In this document: positions 18,340 through 28,785 of the stretch, piece by piece | How the letters are laid out: each line of letters begins with the position of its first letter | How positions within the stretch are numbered: the stretch's first letter is position 1 | Source of the DNA: Marinicella sediminis | GTDB lineage: Bacteria > Pseudomonadota > Gammaproteobacteria > Xanthomonadales > Marinicellaceae | NCBI RefSeq assembly: GCF_002000055.1 | Contig: NZ_MVBD01000006.1 | Coordinates: 210,072-274,071 of the forward strand | Length of the DNA stretch: 64,000 nucleotides | Reading direction: 5' to 3' | Made by a program: the position numbers and the translations under genes | Notes under the pieces: generated by a model | Seen by the model: only the letters and a program-made list of their open reading frames with translations | Told to the model about the DNA's origin: nothing | The model's database searches: none

Positions 18340-20022
18340 TTATTTAACGGAGTCCTGCTCGTCAATGCGTTTGGTGATCACCCATTGTTGTGCCAGTGAC
18401 AATACCGAGTTCACCGCCCAGTAAAGCACCAGACCAGACTGGAAGAAAGCAAACAACACTGAGAACGCCACAGGCATAAACTTCATGATCTTTTGTTGCA
18501 TTGGATCCATGCCCGGAGTCGGTGACAGTCGCTGGGTCATGATCATCGCCGCCGCATTGATTGCCGGCAACACAAAGTACGGATCTGGGGTTGACAGGTC
18601 CTGCAGCCACAAAATAAATGGTGCCTGACGCAATTCCACCGATTCCAGCAGCACCCAGTAAAGGGCAATAAACACCGGAATCTGAACCAGAATAGGTAAA
18701 CATCCACCCAACGGATTGACCTTTTCCTTTTGATAAAGGCCCATCATTTCCTGATTGAATTTCTGCTTGTCGTCTTTGTAACGCTCTTTCAAAGTCGCAA
18801 TTCTGGGTTGCAATTTACGCATCCTGGCCATGGACTTGTACTGCGCTTCAGACAGTTTAAAGAACAACAGTTTGATCAGTACAGTGAGCAATACGATAGA
18901 CCAGCCCCAGTTTCCAACCCAACCATGGATTTTCTCCAGTACCCAAAACAGTGGTTTGGATATCGCTGTGAACACACCATAATCTACCGTCAGGTCCAGA
19001 CCACGTGCCACTGCGGGTAATTGTTTCTGTAATTTTGGTCCCACATACCAACTGGAATTAAATTCTGCGGTGCCATTGGCGTTCACCATTTGTGCCGGAG
19101 TCACCATGCGAACACGGTATGGGTGGGTGCTGTTGGCATTGTATTGCGTCTGGATGTCAGCCTGTGCACTTGAGGGTATGATGCCGGCAAAGAAGTAATG
19201 CTGTACCATGGCCACCCAGTTGCCTTCACCCAACTTACGTACCAGTGATTCATCACGCATGTCTTCAAAACTGACCGTGTCATAACCATTCTCGGTATCA
19301 AAGAATCCCACACCTTTGAATGAATAACGACTGGCATCGGTGAAAGAGGGGTCCTTGCCATTCCAGGGATTATTGCGCTGCAATTGCTGGTACTCACTCA
19401 TCAACCAATTATCACTGGATTGATTGATCACTGTTTGTCGTTGTTTGATTTCATAACTGGCCGGATCAATGGTATAGGTTTTGATCAACTGACCTTCTGG
19501 CTTTTGATGGGTAAAAGTGATTTCAGTGACTTGATCGGTAACCGTAACCTGAGGTGTGTTGGTGGTATAAAGATCATTGTGAGTAAAATTAACACTTTGA
19601 CTCACCAGTCCGGCTTCTGCTTTAAAAAACTGTTCCTGGTAATCCATCAGAATGATGTTTTTCGCTTCATTTTTCTTCAATGGATACGCTTTGAGTTCTG
19701 CGTAAACCAATGCGGCTCCTTGTTCCGAAAACTGTAATTTCAACAGGGGCGTTTCAACCGTACTGATGATGTTGGTATTGGTCGGTCCAGTCACTGAAGG
19801 CACATCCTGTTGACCGGTGATGCTCGGCTGGGGAATGTCCTGATCCTGTGTGGTTTGACTGACCGCAGGAACATCATCCATGACTGTGGTATTAACCGCA
19901 GGACTTACTGCCGTCTGGTCAGCTGCCTGACTGACTGGTTGACCATAATCTTTGTTCCATTGAATGTACAACATGAAACCCATGAACATGAGGGTAATCA
20001 GGTATAAATTTTTATTATTCAT
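18340..20022 (-). CDS. yidC: Membrane protein insertase YidC
   Basis: YidC inserts and folds inner-membrane proteins, alone or with SecYEG. The protein has 560 residues, typical of Gram-negative bacteria: an N-terminal anchor (NLYLITLMFMGFMLYIQWN), a large periplasmic beta domain (about 60-350) and the conserved C-terminal helices containing NPLGGCLPILVQIPVFIALYW and the hydrophilic-groove arginine (KLSEAQYKSMARMRKLQP). The ATG overlaps the rnpA stop by four bases, leaving no room for yidD, which usually sits between them. Confidence 0.97.
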   Translation of the reverse strand: MNNKNLYLITLMFMGFMLYIQWNKDYGQPVSQAADQTAVSPAVNTTVMDDVPAVSQTTQDQDIPQPSITGQQDVPSVTGPTNTNIISTVETPLLKLQFSEQGAALVYAELKAYPLKKNEAKNIILMDYQEQFFKAEAGLVSQSVNFTHNDLYTTNTPQVTVTDQVTEITFTHQKPEGQLIKTYTIDPASYEIKQRQTVINQSSDNWLMSEYQQLQRNNPWNGKDPSFTDASRYSFKGVGFFDTENGYDTVSFEDMRDESLVRKLGEGNWVAMVQHYFFAGIIPSSAQADIQTQYNANSTHPYRVRMVTPAQMVNANGTAEFNSSWYVGPKLQKQLPAVARGLDLTVDYGVFTAISKPLFWVLEKIHGWVGNWGWSIVLLTVLIKLLFFKLSEAQYKSMARMRKLQPRIATLKERYKDDKQKFNQEMMGLYQKEKVNPLGGCLPILVQIPVFIALYWVLLESVELRQAPFILWLQDLSTPDPYFVLPAINAAAMIMTQRLSPTPGMDPMQQKIMKFMPVAFSVLFAFFQSGLVLYWAVNSVLSLAQQWVITKRIDEQDSVK

Positions 20023-20363
20023 CGACGATTCTCGGTTTGTTGCCAGAGTTGATTGAGGCTGGAATTAAGCTGTTGGTTACTGGCCTGGGCTGCGCCAGGT
20101 TTTGCCATCACCACATAATCAGCCATCCTGAGGTTTGACTGGGTGCGGAAGGTTTCCCGGATCAGGCGCTTGATGCGGTTTCTTTTGACTGCTGATTTGT
20201 GTACTTTCTTGGAAACCATCAGTCCCACACGGGCCATGTTTGCCCCCTGCGTGAAATGCACCAATATGGTGAAGTGTTTGTTGTGTATTCTTTTTGACTT
20301 ACTAAAAACCCGACTGTAGTCAAGTCGGGTTAGTAATCTTTTGCCTTTTGGGAAATGTTCCAA
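20019..20363 (-). CDS. rnpA: Ribonuclease P protein component
   Basis: RnpA supports RNase P RNA in maturing tRNA 5' ends. The 114-residue basic protein opens FPKGKRLLTRLDYSRVFSK and carries the signature VGLMVSKKVHKSAVKRNRIKR (residues about 47-67, split here at KSAV) followed by RLIRETFR. It lies between rpmH (23-base gap) and yidC (4-base overlap), the canonical ribosomal-protein/RNase P/insertase order. Confidence 0.97.
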   Translation of the reverse strand: MEHFPKGKRLLTRLDYSRVFSKSKRIHNKHFTILVHFTQGANMARVGLMVSKKVHKSAVKRNRIKRLIRETFRTQSNLRMADYVVMAKPGAAQASNQQLNSSLNQLWQQTENRR

Positions 20364-20386
20364 GGCACACCTGATTAAACGTGGCT

Positions 20387-20521
20387 TCAGGCAGCCAGTC
20401 TTTTTCTGCCTTTGGCACGACGGGCATTGATTACCGCACGGCCACCAGCGGTTTTCATACGAGCACGGAAACCATGGGTTCTGGCTCTTTTCAAATTACT
20501 TGGTTGAAATGTTCTTTTCAT
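20387..20521 (-). CDS. rpmH: 50S ribosomal protein L34
   Basis: A 44-codon gene. Translation of the minus strand gives [18 protein letters not shown] and ends KGRKRLAA, matching L34, which has the constant MKRTFQPS start and R-K-R-L end. It is the first gene of the leftward rpmH-rnpA-yidC-mnmE run and is divergent from dnaA. Confidence 0.98.
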   Translation of the reverse strand: MKRTFQPSNLKRARTHGFRARMKTAGGRAVINARRAKGRKRLAA

Positions 20522-20817
20522 GATAATTACCTGTTTTTTTAACGCGTTAGGTATGCATCTTGCACACCCTTAAAAAGGTCGAGCATCATACTGTTTTTTC
20601 AATTAATTTTCAAGCGCTTTTTTGCTTGTTATGAAGTTGCCGATGATTTCATTGGTATTTATGACCCATTTCTGGTATTTTCATTGTCTGTCTTTGACAC
20701 CATGACCCCCTTATCAGGCCTACAGACTGCACTGATTTGTGCAGCGTATTATATGGGCACAAAGGGTTTTTCTTGGTATACTTTAACGCCTTTTTTTAAG
20801 CTGGATAACGAATCAAT
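20522..20817. promoter_or_regulatory. rpmH-dnaA divergent intergenic region
   Basis: A 296-base spacer that must hold the leftward rpmH promoter and the rightward dnaA promoter. No perfect DnaA box is present; a 7-of-9 match (GCTGGATAA, about 20800-20808) lies just before the dnaA ATG and could serve autoregulation. No small gene was recognised. Confidence 0.6.
20774..20782 (+). promoter_or_regulatory. Extended -10 promoter for dnaA
   Basis: TGGTATACT is an extended -10 element (TGn plus TATACT, five of six consensus bases), 36 bases before the dnaA ATG. No good -35 hexamer is seen at the right distance, which is usual for extended -10 promoters. Confidence 0.6.
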
Positions 20818-22116
20818 ATGTGGGAGCATTGTCTCAAACGACTGGAAGCAGAAATTGCCAAGAATGAGATATTGCTGTGGATCAGACCGCTGGAAATTTC
20901 CATCGATGATGAACACGTCACCCTGATGGCTTCCAATGATGTGGTCCTGGAGAAAGTTCAGAGTCGTTATCTCAAGTACATTCTGGCGGCCATCAAAGAA
21001 GTTTTTGGCCAACAGTTTTCAGCTTCTATTAAGTTGCATCAACCGGTGGCTCATCATCCGGTGGTTGAAAACAAACCACAAAATAATCATCAGATCCCTT
21101 CCAATCTGGACAGCCGCTTCGTTTTTGACACCTTTATTGAAGGACGCTCGAACACCATCGCATTGGCAGCTGCTTTGCAAACTGCACAAACGCCCAACCC
21201 AGAATTCAATCCTTTGTTGTTATATGGCAGCACCGGTTTAGGTAAGACCCATTTGCTGCACTCAATTGGTAACGAAATTCTGAAAAACAATCCCGATGAA
21301 GTGGTCTGCTACCTGCATTCTGAAATCTATGTGAATGAAATGGTCAAAGCCATTCAACAAAAGTCCATGGAGCTGTTCAAACAAAAATACCGTTCAGTAA
21401 CCACCTTGTTGATTGATGACATTCAGTTTTTCGCCCGCAAGGAACGTACCCAGGAAGAATTTTTTCACACCTTTAATTACCTTTTGGAAGGTCAGAAAAG
21501 GGTGATCATCACCTGTGACCGATATCCCAAGGAAGTCAACGGCCTGGAGTCCCGGCTTAAATCTCGTTTGGGTTGGGGTATTGTGGTACCCATTGACCCC
21601 CCTGACTATGAAACACGGGTAGCCATCCTCAAAGAAAAAGCCAAACATCTGGGGTTCACCCTGCAGGACGAAGTCGCTTTTTACATTGCCAAACAATTGA
21701 ACTCCAACATCAGGGAACTCGAAGGCGCTCTGAGTACCCTGAAAGCCAATGCTTTTTTCACGGGTAAGAAAATTGATCTGGATTACACCAAACAGATACT
21801 CAAGGAACTGTTCAAAGTGAATCACCAGATTGTCTCAGTGGAAAACATACAAAAGGTCACAGCACAGTATTACAATGTAAAATTATCAGAGTTGCTGGGT
21901 AAAAGCCGAAAACGCTCAATCGTCAGGCCCAGGCAACTGGCCATGTTCCTGGCCAAAGACCTGACCGACAAAAGCTATCCCGAAATAGGGGAGTTGTTTG
22001 GCGGCCGTGATCACACCACAGTTCTGCATGCTTATAAAAAAGTGGCCGAGTTACTGGGTGAAAACAATGACCTCAATGAGGACAAACAAAAGATTGTGAA
22101 TAAACTGACTGAATAA
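20818..22116 (+). CDS. dnaA: Chromosomal replication initiator DnaA
   Basis: DnaA binds oriC and opens the duplex. The 432-residue protein has domain I (residues 1-80), a short linker, the AAA+ domain with Walker A GSTGLGKT and Walker B LLIDDIQF, and the DNA-binding domain IV with the signature GGRDHTTVLHAYKKV near the C-terminus. Domain II is short, so the protein is a little smaller than the E. coli one. The gene is preceded by a TGGTATACT promoter and followed by DnaA boxes. Confidence 0.99.
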   Translation: MWEHCLKRLEAEIAKNEILLWIRPLEISIDDEHVTLMASNDVVLEKVQSRYLKYILAAIKEVFGQQFSASIKLHQPVAHHPVVENKPQNNHQIPSNLDSRFVFDTFIEGRSNTIALAAALQTAQTPNPEFNPLLLYGSTGLGKTHLLHSIGNEILKNNPDEVVCYLHSEIYVNEMVKAIQQKSMELFKQKYRSVTTLLIDDIQFFARKERTQEEFFHTFNYLLEGQKRVIITCDRYPKEVNGLESRLKSRLGWGIVVPIDPPDYETRVAILKEKAKHLGFTLQDEVAFYIAKQLNSNIRELEGALSTLKANAFFTGKKIDLDYTKQILKELFKVNHQIVSVENIQKVTAQYYNVKLSELLGKSRKRSIVRPRQLAMFLAKDLTDKSYPEIGELFGGRDHTTVLHAYKKVAELLGENNDLNEDKQKIVNKLTE

Positions 22117-22289
22117 GTCTGAATATCTTGTGGATAACTTGTGAACAGCTTAAACTTGCTATTTCACCCACAAGTTATCCACAGGTAAATCGAGTAGATT
22201 TGCTTAAATAAACTGTTTAATATCAAAAGGATACAGATATATCCAAGAAGATATTCAACACTATAATAACTATTTTTATATATAATACT
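22117..22289. other. Probable oriC (dnaA-dnaN intergenic)
   Basis: Two perfect 9-mer DnaA boxes in opposite orientation, TGTGGATAA at 22129-22137 and TTATCCACA at 22175-22183, are followed by about 90 bases of very AT-rich DNA (22200-22289) suited to unwinding. The position between dnaA and dnaN, the flanking gene order and the nearby parS sites all support an origin. Strand-skew analysis was not possible here. Confidence 0.85.
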
Positions 22290-23390
22290 ATGTTATTTAA
22301 TATCCAGAGAGAAACCCTGTTGGCCCCCTTAACTCAAATCTGTGGTGTGGTCGAAAAGAAAGGTACTTTACCTGTTCTGAGTAATGTATTACTTAAGTTA
22401 GATGATGATCAATTGTTGCTGACAACCAGTGACCTTGATGTTGAAATGCGATCAGAATGTGTGGTTGATGCCCAGTCACCTGGTGAAGTCACTGTTCCTG
22501 CGCAGAAGTTCCTGGATATATGTAAAGCCCTGCCGGATGGTTCGATCCTGACATTCGCTTACGATTCAGGTCAATGTCTGATTACCTCCGGTGACAGTCG
22601 GTTCAGTTTAAGTACATTATCTGCACAGGAGTTTCCACTGATTGATGACATGGAAAGTTATCAACCTGTCACCATGGGTGCTGTCGATTTACAGCGCATG
22701 CTGAAGCAGACTGTTTTTTGTATGGCAGTTCAGGATGTTCGTTACTTCCTCAATGGACTGTTGTTTGAAGTGCTGAATAACAAGCTGCGTTGTGTTTCAG
22801 CAGATGGTCATCGTCTGGCTTTATCAGAATGTGATTATGTCAATGAAATTGGTTTGAATAAACAAGTGTTGATTCCACGCAAAGGGGTGCTGGAATTACA
22901 AAAGATGATTCGTGACCTGGACCAGGAAATCACCATTAACATTGGCCGTAATCATGTGAAAATTGACATTGATAACCTCACCATGACATCCAAGTTAATT
23001 GATGGGAAGTTTCCTGATTATGAATCAGTCATCCCATTGGACATGGAAAATAATTTCATTGCAGATCGTGAAGAACTTCGACAGGCCTTACAACGGGTGG
23101 CTATCCTGTCAAATGAACAATACAAAGGCGTCAAATTTAAAATCACCGCCAACAAGCTGGAGATCATCGGTCACAACCCCGATCAGGAACAAGCGGAAGA
23201 CATCATCAATGTCAGAACCGACATAGAAAACATTGAAACTGCGTTCAATGTCAATTACATTCTCGATGCGACACAAGCCATCAACGAAAAAGACATTCAG
23301 TTCAGTTTTAAGGAAGCATTGTCCAGTTGTCTTATCAAACACCCTGACCGGGCTGATTGCCGTTTGGTGGTGATGCCTTTGCGTATCTAG
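22290..23390 (+). CDS. dnaN: DNA polymerase III beta sliding clamp
   Basis: DnaN is the ring-shaped clamp that holds polymerases on DNA. The 366-residue protein has the usual three-fold repeat; it starts MLFNIQRETLLAPLTQICGV and ends in the conserved M-P-L-R-I, the C-terminal segment next to the partner-binding pocket. The ATG lies in the AT-rich origin DNA and lacks a recognisable Shine-Dalgarno (TATATATAATACT before ATG). Confidence 0.98.
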   Translation: MLFNIQRETLLAPLTQICGVVEKKGTLPVLSNVLLKLDDDQLLLTTSDLDVEMRSECVVDAQSPGEVTVPAQKFLDICKALPDGSILTFAYDSGQCLITSGDSRFSLSTLSAQEFPLIDDMESYQPVTMGAVDLQRMLKQTVFCMAVQDVRYFLNGLLFEVLNNKLRCVSADGHRLALSECDYVNEIGLNKQVLIPRKGVLELQKMIRDLDQEITINIGRNHVKIDIDNLTMTSKLIDGKFPDYESVIPLDMENNFIADREELRQALQRVAILSNEQYKGVKFKITANKLEIIGHNPDQEQAEDIINVRTDIENIETAFNVNYILDATQAINEKDIQFSFKEALSSCLIKHPDRADCRLVVMPLRI

Positions 23391-23400
23391 CCACTGACCG

Positions 23401-24498
23401 GTGTTCATCAAACAACTCAAACTCAACGGCTTTCGTTGTTATGATGCCGTAGAGTTGTCTTTTCAGCGCCGGATCAATGTGTTCTGTGGCAGTAATGGTG
23501 TAGGCAAAACTTCAGTTTTGGAAGCCATATATTGGTTATCTACAGGGAAATCATTTCGCAGCAAACGCAATAAACCGCTGATCCAACACCAACAAACCGA
23601 ATTCACTGTGTTCTCACAACTGGCAGATGAAGATGAACATATCAGCCATTCACTGGGAATCAGCTTTAACAGCAAAAATAAAAAACAAATAAAACTCAAT
23701 CATTCACACATCAACCAACAAAGTGAGATTGCTCACCTGGTTCCAGTGGTGTCCATTGACCCTGATTCATATTTGTTTCTGGATAAACCCCCACAATTCA
23801 GAAGATCTTTCTTGGATTGGTTGGTGTTTCACGTGAAACATGAATACCTATCGGTGTGGTCTCAGACCAGCCGTTGCCAGAAACAACTCAATGCATTGTA
23901 TAAAGAAAAGCAACACCAGCAACTCGGTCAGTGGGAATCCCAATATCTGAAATACGCATCACAACTTAATCACCTTCGTTCTGAAGTATTTACCATGTTG
24001 GAACAACGGGTCCATCATTATATTTCCAGATTGATACCAGAGCTCAGTGACTTGGTGTTGACATTTTTTCAAGGTTGGAACAAAGACTTTAGCCTGGAAG
24101 AGGTCATCAATCGTGAACGGGAAAAAAACCTGATGTATGGCAATCTGAATTCAGGCATACATAAAATGGACATCAAGGCCAAAATGCACCACAGTCTGGC
24201 TCATGATGTTTTATCCCGTGGTCAGAAAAAACTCATTTCCATCACCTTCTATTTAAGCTTTATTGATTTACTCAGTGAGTTTGCCAGTCATTTACCGGTG
24301 ATTTGTATAGATGATATGGATGCTGAGTTGGATGGTGATAAAACCAAAATCCTTTGTGATTTCATCAACCAGAGTCCACATCAGGTGTTTATCACCACGG
24401 TTGATCACAAACGGATTACCAGTCAACTCAGTGATGTTGATGTGTTTCACGTGAAACATGATGGTGTGATACAAACCGCAAATGGCATGACGCAATAA
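23401..24498 (+). CDS. recF: DNA replication and repair protein RecF
   Basis: RecF, an SMC-like ATPase, loads RecA at gaps together with RecO and RecR. The 365-residue protein starts with GTG and shows Walker A CGSNGVGKTSVLEA near residue 31-41, the signature LSRGQKK region, and Walker B VICIDDMDAELD. It sits 10 bases after dnaN. Two parS palindromes are embedded in the coding sequence, each read as F-H-V-K-H, so ParB binding and protein coding share the same bases. Confidence 0.97.
   Translation: MFIKQLKLNGFRCYDAVELSFQRRINVFCGSNGVGKTSVLEAIYWLSTGKSFRSKRNKPLIQHQQTEFTVFSQLADEDEHISHSLGISFNSKNKKQIKLNHSHINQQSEIAHLVPVVSIDPDSYLFLDKPPQFRRSFLDWLVFHVKHEYLSVWSQTSRCQKQLNALYKEKQHQQLGQWESQYLKYASQLNHLRSEVFTMLEQRVHHYISRLIPELSDLVLTFFQGWNKDFSLEEVINREREKNLMYGNLNSGIHKMDIKAKMHHSLAHDVLSRGQKKLISITFYLSFIDLLSEFASHLPVICIDDMDAELDGDKTKILCDFINQSPHQVFITTVDHKRITSQLSDVDVFHVKHDGVIQTANGMTQ
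23825..23840. promoter_or_regulatory. parS site 1 (ParB-binding palindrome, inside recF)
   Basis: TGTTTCACGTGAAACA is an exact 16-bp palindrome identical to the conserved bacterial parS consensus, about 1.6 kb from the DnaA boxes. parB was not found in the window. Confidence 0.93.
24443..24458. promoter_or_regulatory. parS site 2 (ParB-binding palindrome, inside recF)
   Basis: A second exact copy of TGTTTCACGTGAAACA, 618 bases after the first and near the 3' end of recF, in the same reading phase (F-H-V-K-H). Confidence 0.93.
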
Positions 24499-24531
24499 GC
24501 TGAATACAGGTTGATCAGGGTGGTTTTTTAA

Positions 24532-26964
<2,433 letters not shown>

Positions 26965-26966
26965 AA

Positions 26967-27866
26967 ATGAATGACCAAACGACCCACAGAATAGAGCAGA
27001 TGCTGGATGAAAATCCGGTCTTTTTATTCATGAAAGGAACCCCACAGACCCCCATGTGTGGATTTTCCAGCAATACTGTAAAAATCCTTAAAGACCTCAT
27101 TGGTGATGGTTTTTCCTCATTCAATGTTTTGGATGATCCGGAGATCAGAGAAGGCATCAAAGCCTATGGTCAATGGCCCACAATTCCACAGCTTTACGTG
27201 AATAAGGAATTGATAGGCGGTAATGACATCATTTCTGAGATGTTCAACACCGGAGAGCTACACAGTTTATTAAATCTTCCACAACCAGACAGAACACCAC
27301 CGGTCATCACCATCAGTGATGAAGCCCTGAATCACATCAAAGAGGGCCTCAAAGACATGGGTGACCATCAACTGTTTCTTTCTGTTGATGATGACTTCAA
27401 CACCCGATTCAGTCTGGAAATGCCTAAAGGCTATGAAATAGTTGCTGATGTGGGCGATTTGAAAGTCTATATGGACATTGGTACAGCCCGTCGGGCCAAC
27501 GGTGTCGAAATCAGTTGGGTGGATGAGCTGCAGGGATCAGGTTTACGCATTAAAAACCCCAATGAACCACCTGCGGTTCAAGATTTATCGGTAGCCGAAT
27601 TGCAGGACTGGTTGGATACCGATGTCGAAGACCCCAAAATTTATGATGTCAGATCAGCCGATAAATTTGCTGAAGGCAGTGTAGATCAGGCCGTCAGACT
27701 GGATAAAGAAAGCATCCAGGACATCGAGGGCATGTCAAAAGACACGCCATTGGTGTTTGTTTGCCAGGTCGGTCAATCATCCATGTCTGCTGCTGAGTAT
27801 TTCCGCAAAAAAGGCTTTACCAAAGTGTTCAATCTGACCGGTGGATACAACGCCTGGAATGGTTGA
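26967..27866 (+). CDS. Grx4-type monothiol glutaredoxin fused to HesB-like and rhodanese domains
   Basis: A 299-residue three-domain protein. Residues 1-105 are a monothiol glutaredoxin with the C31-G-F-S site that carries or transfers Fe-S clusters. Residues about 110-200 resemble an A-type (IscA/HesB) carrier fold (ISDEALNHIKEGLKDM, GSGLRIKNPN) but contain no cysteine, so the three cluster ligands are missing. Residues about 205-299 are a rhodanese domain with candidate active Cys C266 in VFVCQVGQSSMSAA. It is 2 bases from gyrB. It likely acts in Fe-S trafficking or sulfur transfer; the middle domain may bind a partner rather than iron. Confidence 0.9.
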   Translation: MNDQTTHRIEQMLDENPVFLFMKGTPQTPMCGFSSNTVKILKDLIGDGFSSFNVLDDPEIREGIKAYGQWPTIPQLYVNKELIGGNDIISEMFNTGELHSLLNLPQPDRTPPVITISDEALNHIKEGLKDMGDHQLFLSVDDDFNTRFSLEMPKGYEIVADVGDLKVYMDIGTARRANGVEISWVDELQGSGLRIKNPNEPPAVQDLSVAELQDWLDTDVEDPKIYDVRSADKFAEGSVDQAVRLDKESIQDIEGMSKDTPLVFVCQVGQSSMSAAEYFRKKGFTKVFNLTGGYNAWNG

Positions 27867-28299
27867 TCATGTCATCAAAAAAATAACTCAAAAACGCCTG
27901 TTGTCAGGCGTTTTTTTGTTGTTGATCATTTTCACGCTCAGTGAACGGGTCGTTCAGGATAATGATCCCGCAAAAGGCACCTCAATCAACTCATTGTTTG
28001 TTGAACAAGCAGTCAAAACATGGGTGGAATTTGAGGCCCGTGTGAAGCGTCTCCTGAGCGATGATGATGAAGGTTCAAGGCACCAAAGATTCATAGTCAA
28101 TACCGATGGCATAACGGTATTGATTGCGCATAACATTGACCTGGCTCCAAGGGTTCCGGTGAGGCCGGGTGATCTGATTAAGGTCAGGGGCAGGTATGAA
28201 TGGAATGCTCAGGGAGGGGTGGTTCACTGGACCCACCATGACCCCCAAAACAACATGCCTGGTGGTTGGATTCAGCACCACAAAAAAAAATATAAATAA
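27859..28299 (+). CDS. DUF3465 family exported protein
   Basis: About 146 residues from the ATG at 27859, which overlaps the end of the glutaredoxin gene. An N-terminal hydrophobic segment (RLLSGVFLLLIIFTLSE) suggests export or anchoring. The DUF3465 core is plain: HQRFIVN, LIAHNIDLAPRVPV, VRGRYEWNAQGGVVHWTHHDP and a GW-I end. It looks like an OB-fold-like small domain; function unknown. The sequence coding for the hydrophobic segment doubles as a terminator hairpin, so the true start and expression route are uncertain. Confidence 0.8.
   Translation: MVDHVIKKITQKRLLSGVFLLLIIFTLSERVVQDNDPAKGTSINSLFVEQAVKTWVEFEARVKRLLSDDDEGSRHQRFIVNTDGITVLIAHNIDLAPRVPVRPGDLIKVRGRYEWNAQGGVVHWTHHDPQNNMPGGWIQHHKKKYK
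27891..27914 (+). terminator. Intrinsic terminator inside the DUF3465 start region
   Basis: AAAACGCCTG and CAGGCGTTTT form a perfect 10-bp stem with loop TTGT, and the T run continues to 27917. It is 24 bases after the glutaredoxin stop, the expected place for the gyrB-glutaredoxin terminator, yet it lies in the first codons of the next reading frame. Confidence 0.8.
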
Positions 28300-28312
28300 G
28301 CCTGAAAAGTGC

Positions 28313-28341
28313 TTGCCTAATTGAATGAATTATTTTATCAT
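28313..28341 (+). promoter_or_regulatory. Sigma70 promoter for tRNA-Lys
   Basis: TTGCCT, a 17-base spacer and TATCAT give -35 and -10 elements (two and one mismatches to consensus), followed by a GC-rich discriminator (GGCGCACC) like that of stable-RNA promoters. The predicted transcript starts about 38 bases before the tRNA. Confidence 0.6.
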
Positions 28342-28385
28342 GGCGCACCTCGAAACGATCAGGTTTCACATCCATTGTTTCAAAT

Positions 28386-28461
28386 GGGTCGTTAGCTCAG
28401 CTGGTAGAGCAGTGGACTTTTAATCCATTGGTCATAGGTTCGAATCCTATACGACCCACCA
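28386..28461 (+). tRNA. tRNA-Lys (anticodon TTT)
   Basis: A complete 76-base cloverleaf: acceptor GGGTCGT / ACGACCC, D arm with AGCTCAGCTGGTAGAGC, anticodon stem TGGAC/ATCCA region around loop CTTTTAA (anticodon TTT), T arm with GGTTCGAATCC, and an encoded CCA end. It stands alone, between the DUF3465 gene and a gene-free stretch. Confidence 0.98.
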
Positions 28462-28737
28462 TCTTCTCAAAACATCATCCCCAGAAACTTCCTCATTCAA
28501 TTTCAACAGGATTTGTCGTGTTTGCGCTTGGTTTGTATTCAGCAATTTCAGGTCAGTTAAGCTTGGTTAATAATTAACCAAAAAACCACAGGGATAATAA
28601 CCACCAAAAAATAACTATTATTTGTATTTAAATCAATAATTTACAATTGTTTTTGTTGTTGAAAAAAGGCGGCCTGTTTTCATAATCAGCCATGATGGGT
28701 CAATTACCTTATAAATGAGAAAATCTCAGGCACAAAA
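28462..28737. other. Gene-free AT-rich stretch after tRNA-Lys
   Basis: About 275 bases with no credible ORF. It is AT-rich, with TTAATAATTAACC-type short inverted segments near 28565-28580. No integrase, att-site duplication of the tRNA 3' end or other RNA gene was seen. Confidence 0.5.
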
Positions 28738-28765
28738 AAACCGCCGGTTTTTCAACCGACGGTTT
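28738..28765 (-). terminator. Intrinsic terminator downstream of the YceI gene
   Basis: AAACCGCCGGTT and AACCGACGGTTT form a 12-bp stem with one internal mismatch, followed on the minus strand by a T run (plus-strand A 28734-28740). It closes the leftward xth-cytochrome b561-YceI group. Confidence 0.8.
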
Positions 28766-28785
28766 GACGTTTCAAGTGATACCTT

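Noticed and set aside
18362..18703. Minus-strand frame of 113 codons within yidC in another phase
   Set aside because: Overlaps the conserved C-terminal helices of YidC out of frame.
28386..28737. Integration site of a mobile element at tRNA-Lys
   Set aside because: No integrase, no duplicated tRNA 3' end and no foreign gene block follow the tRNA.
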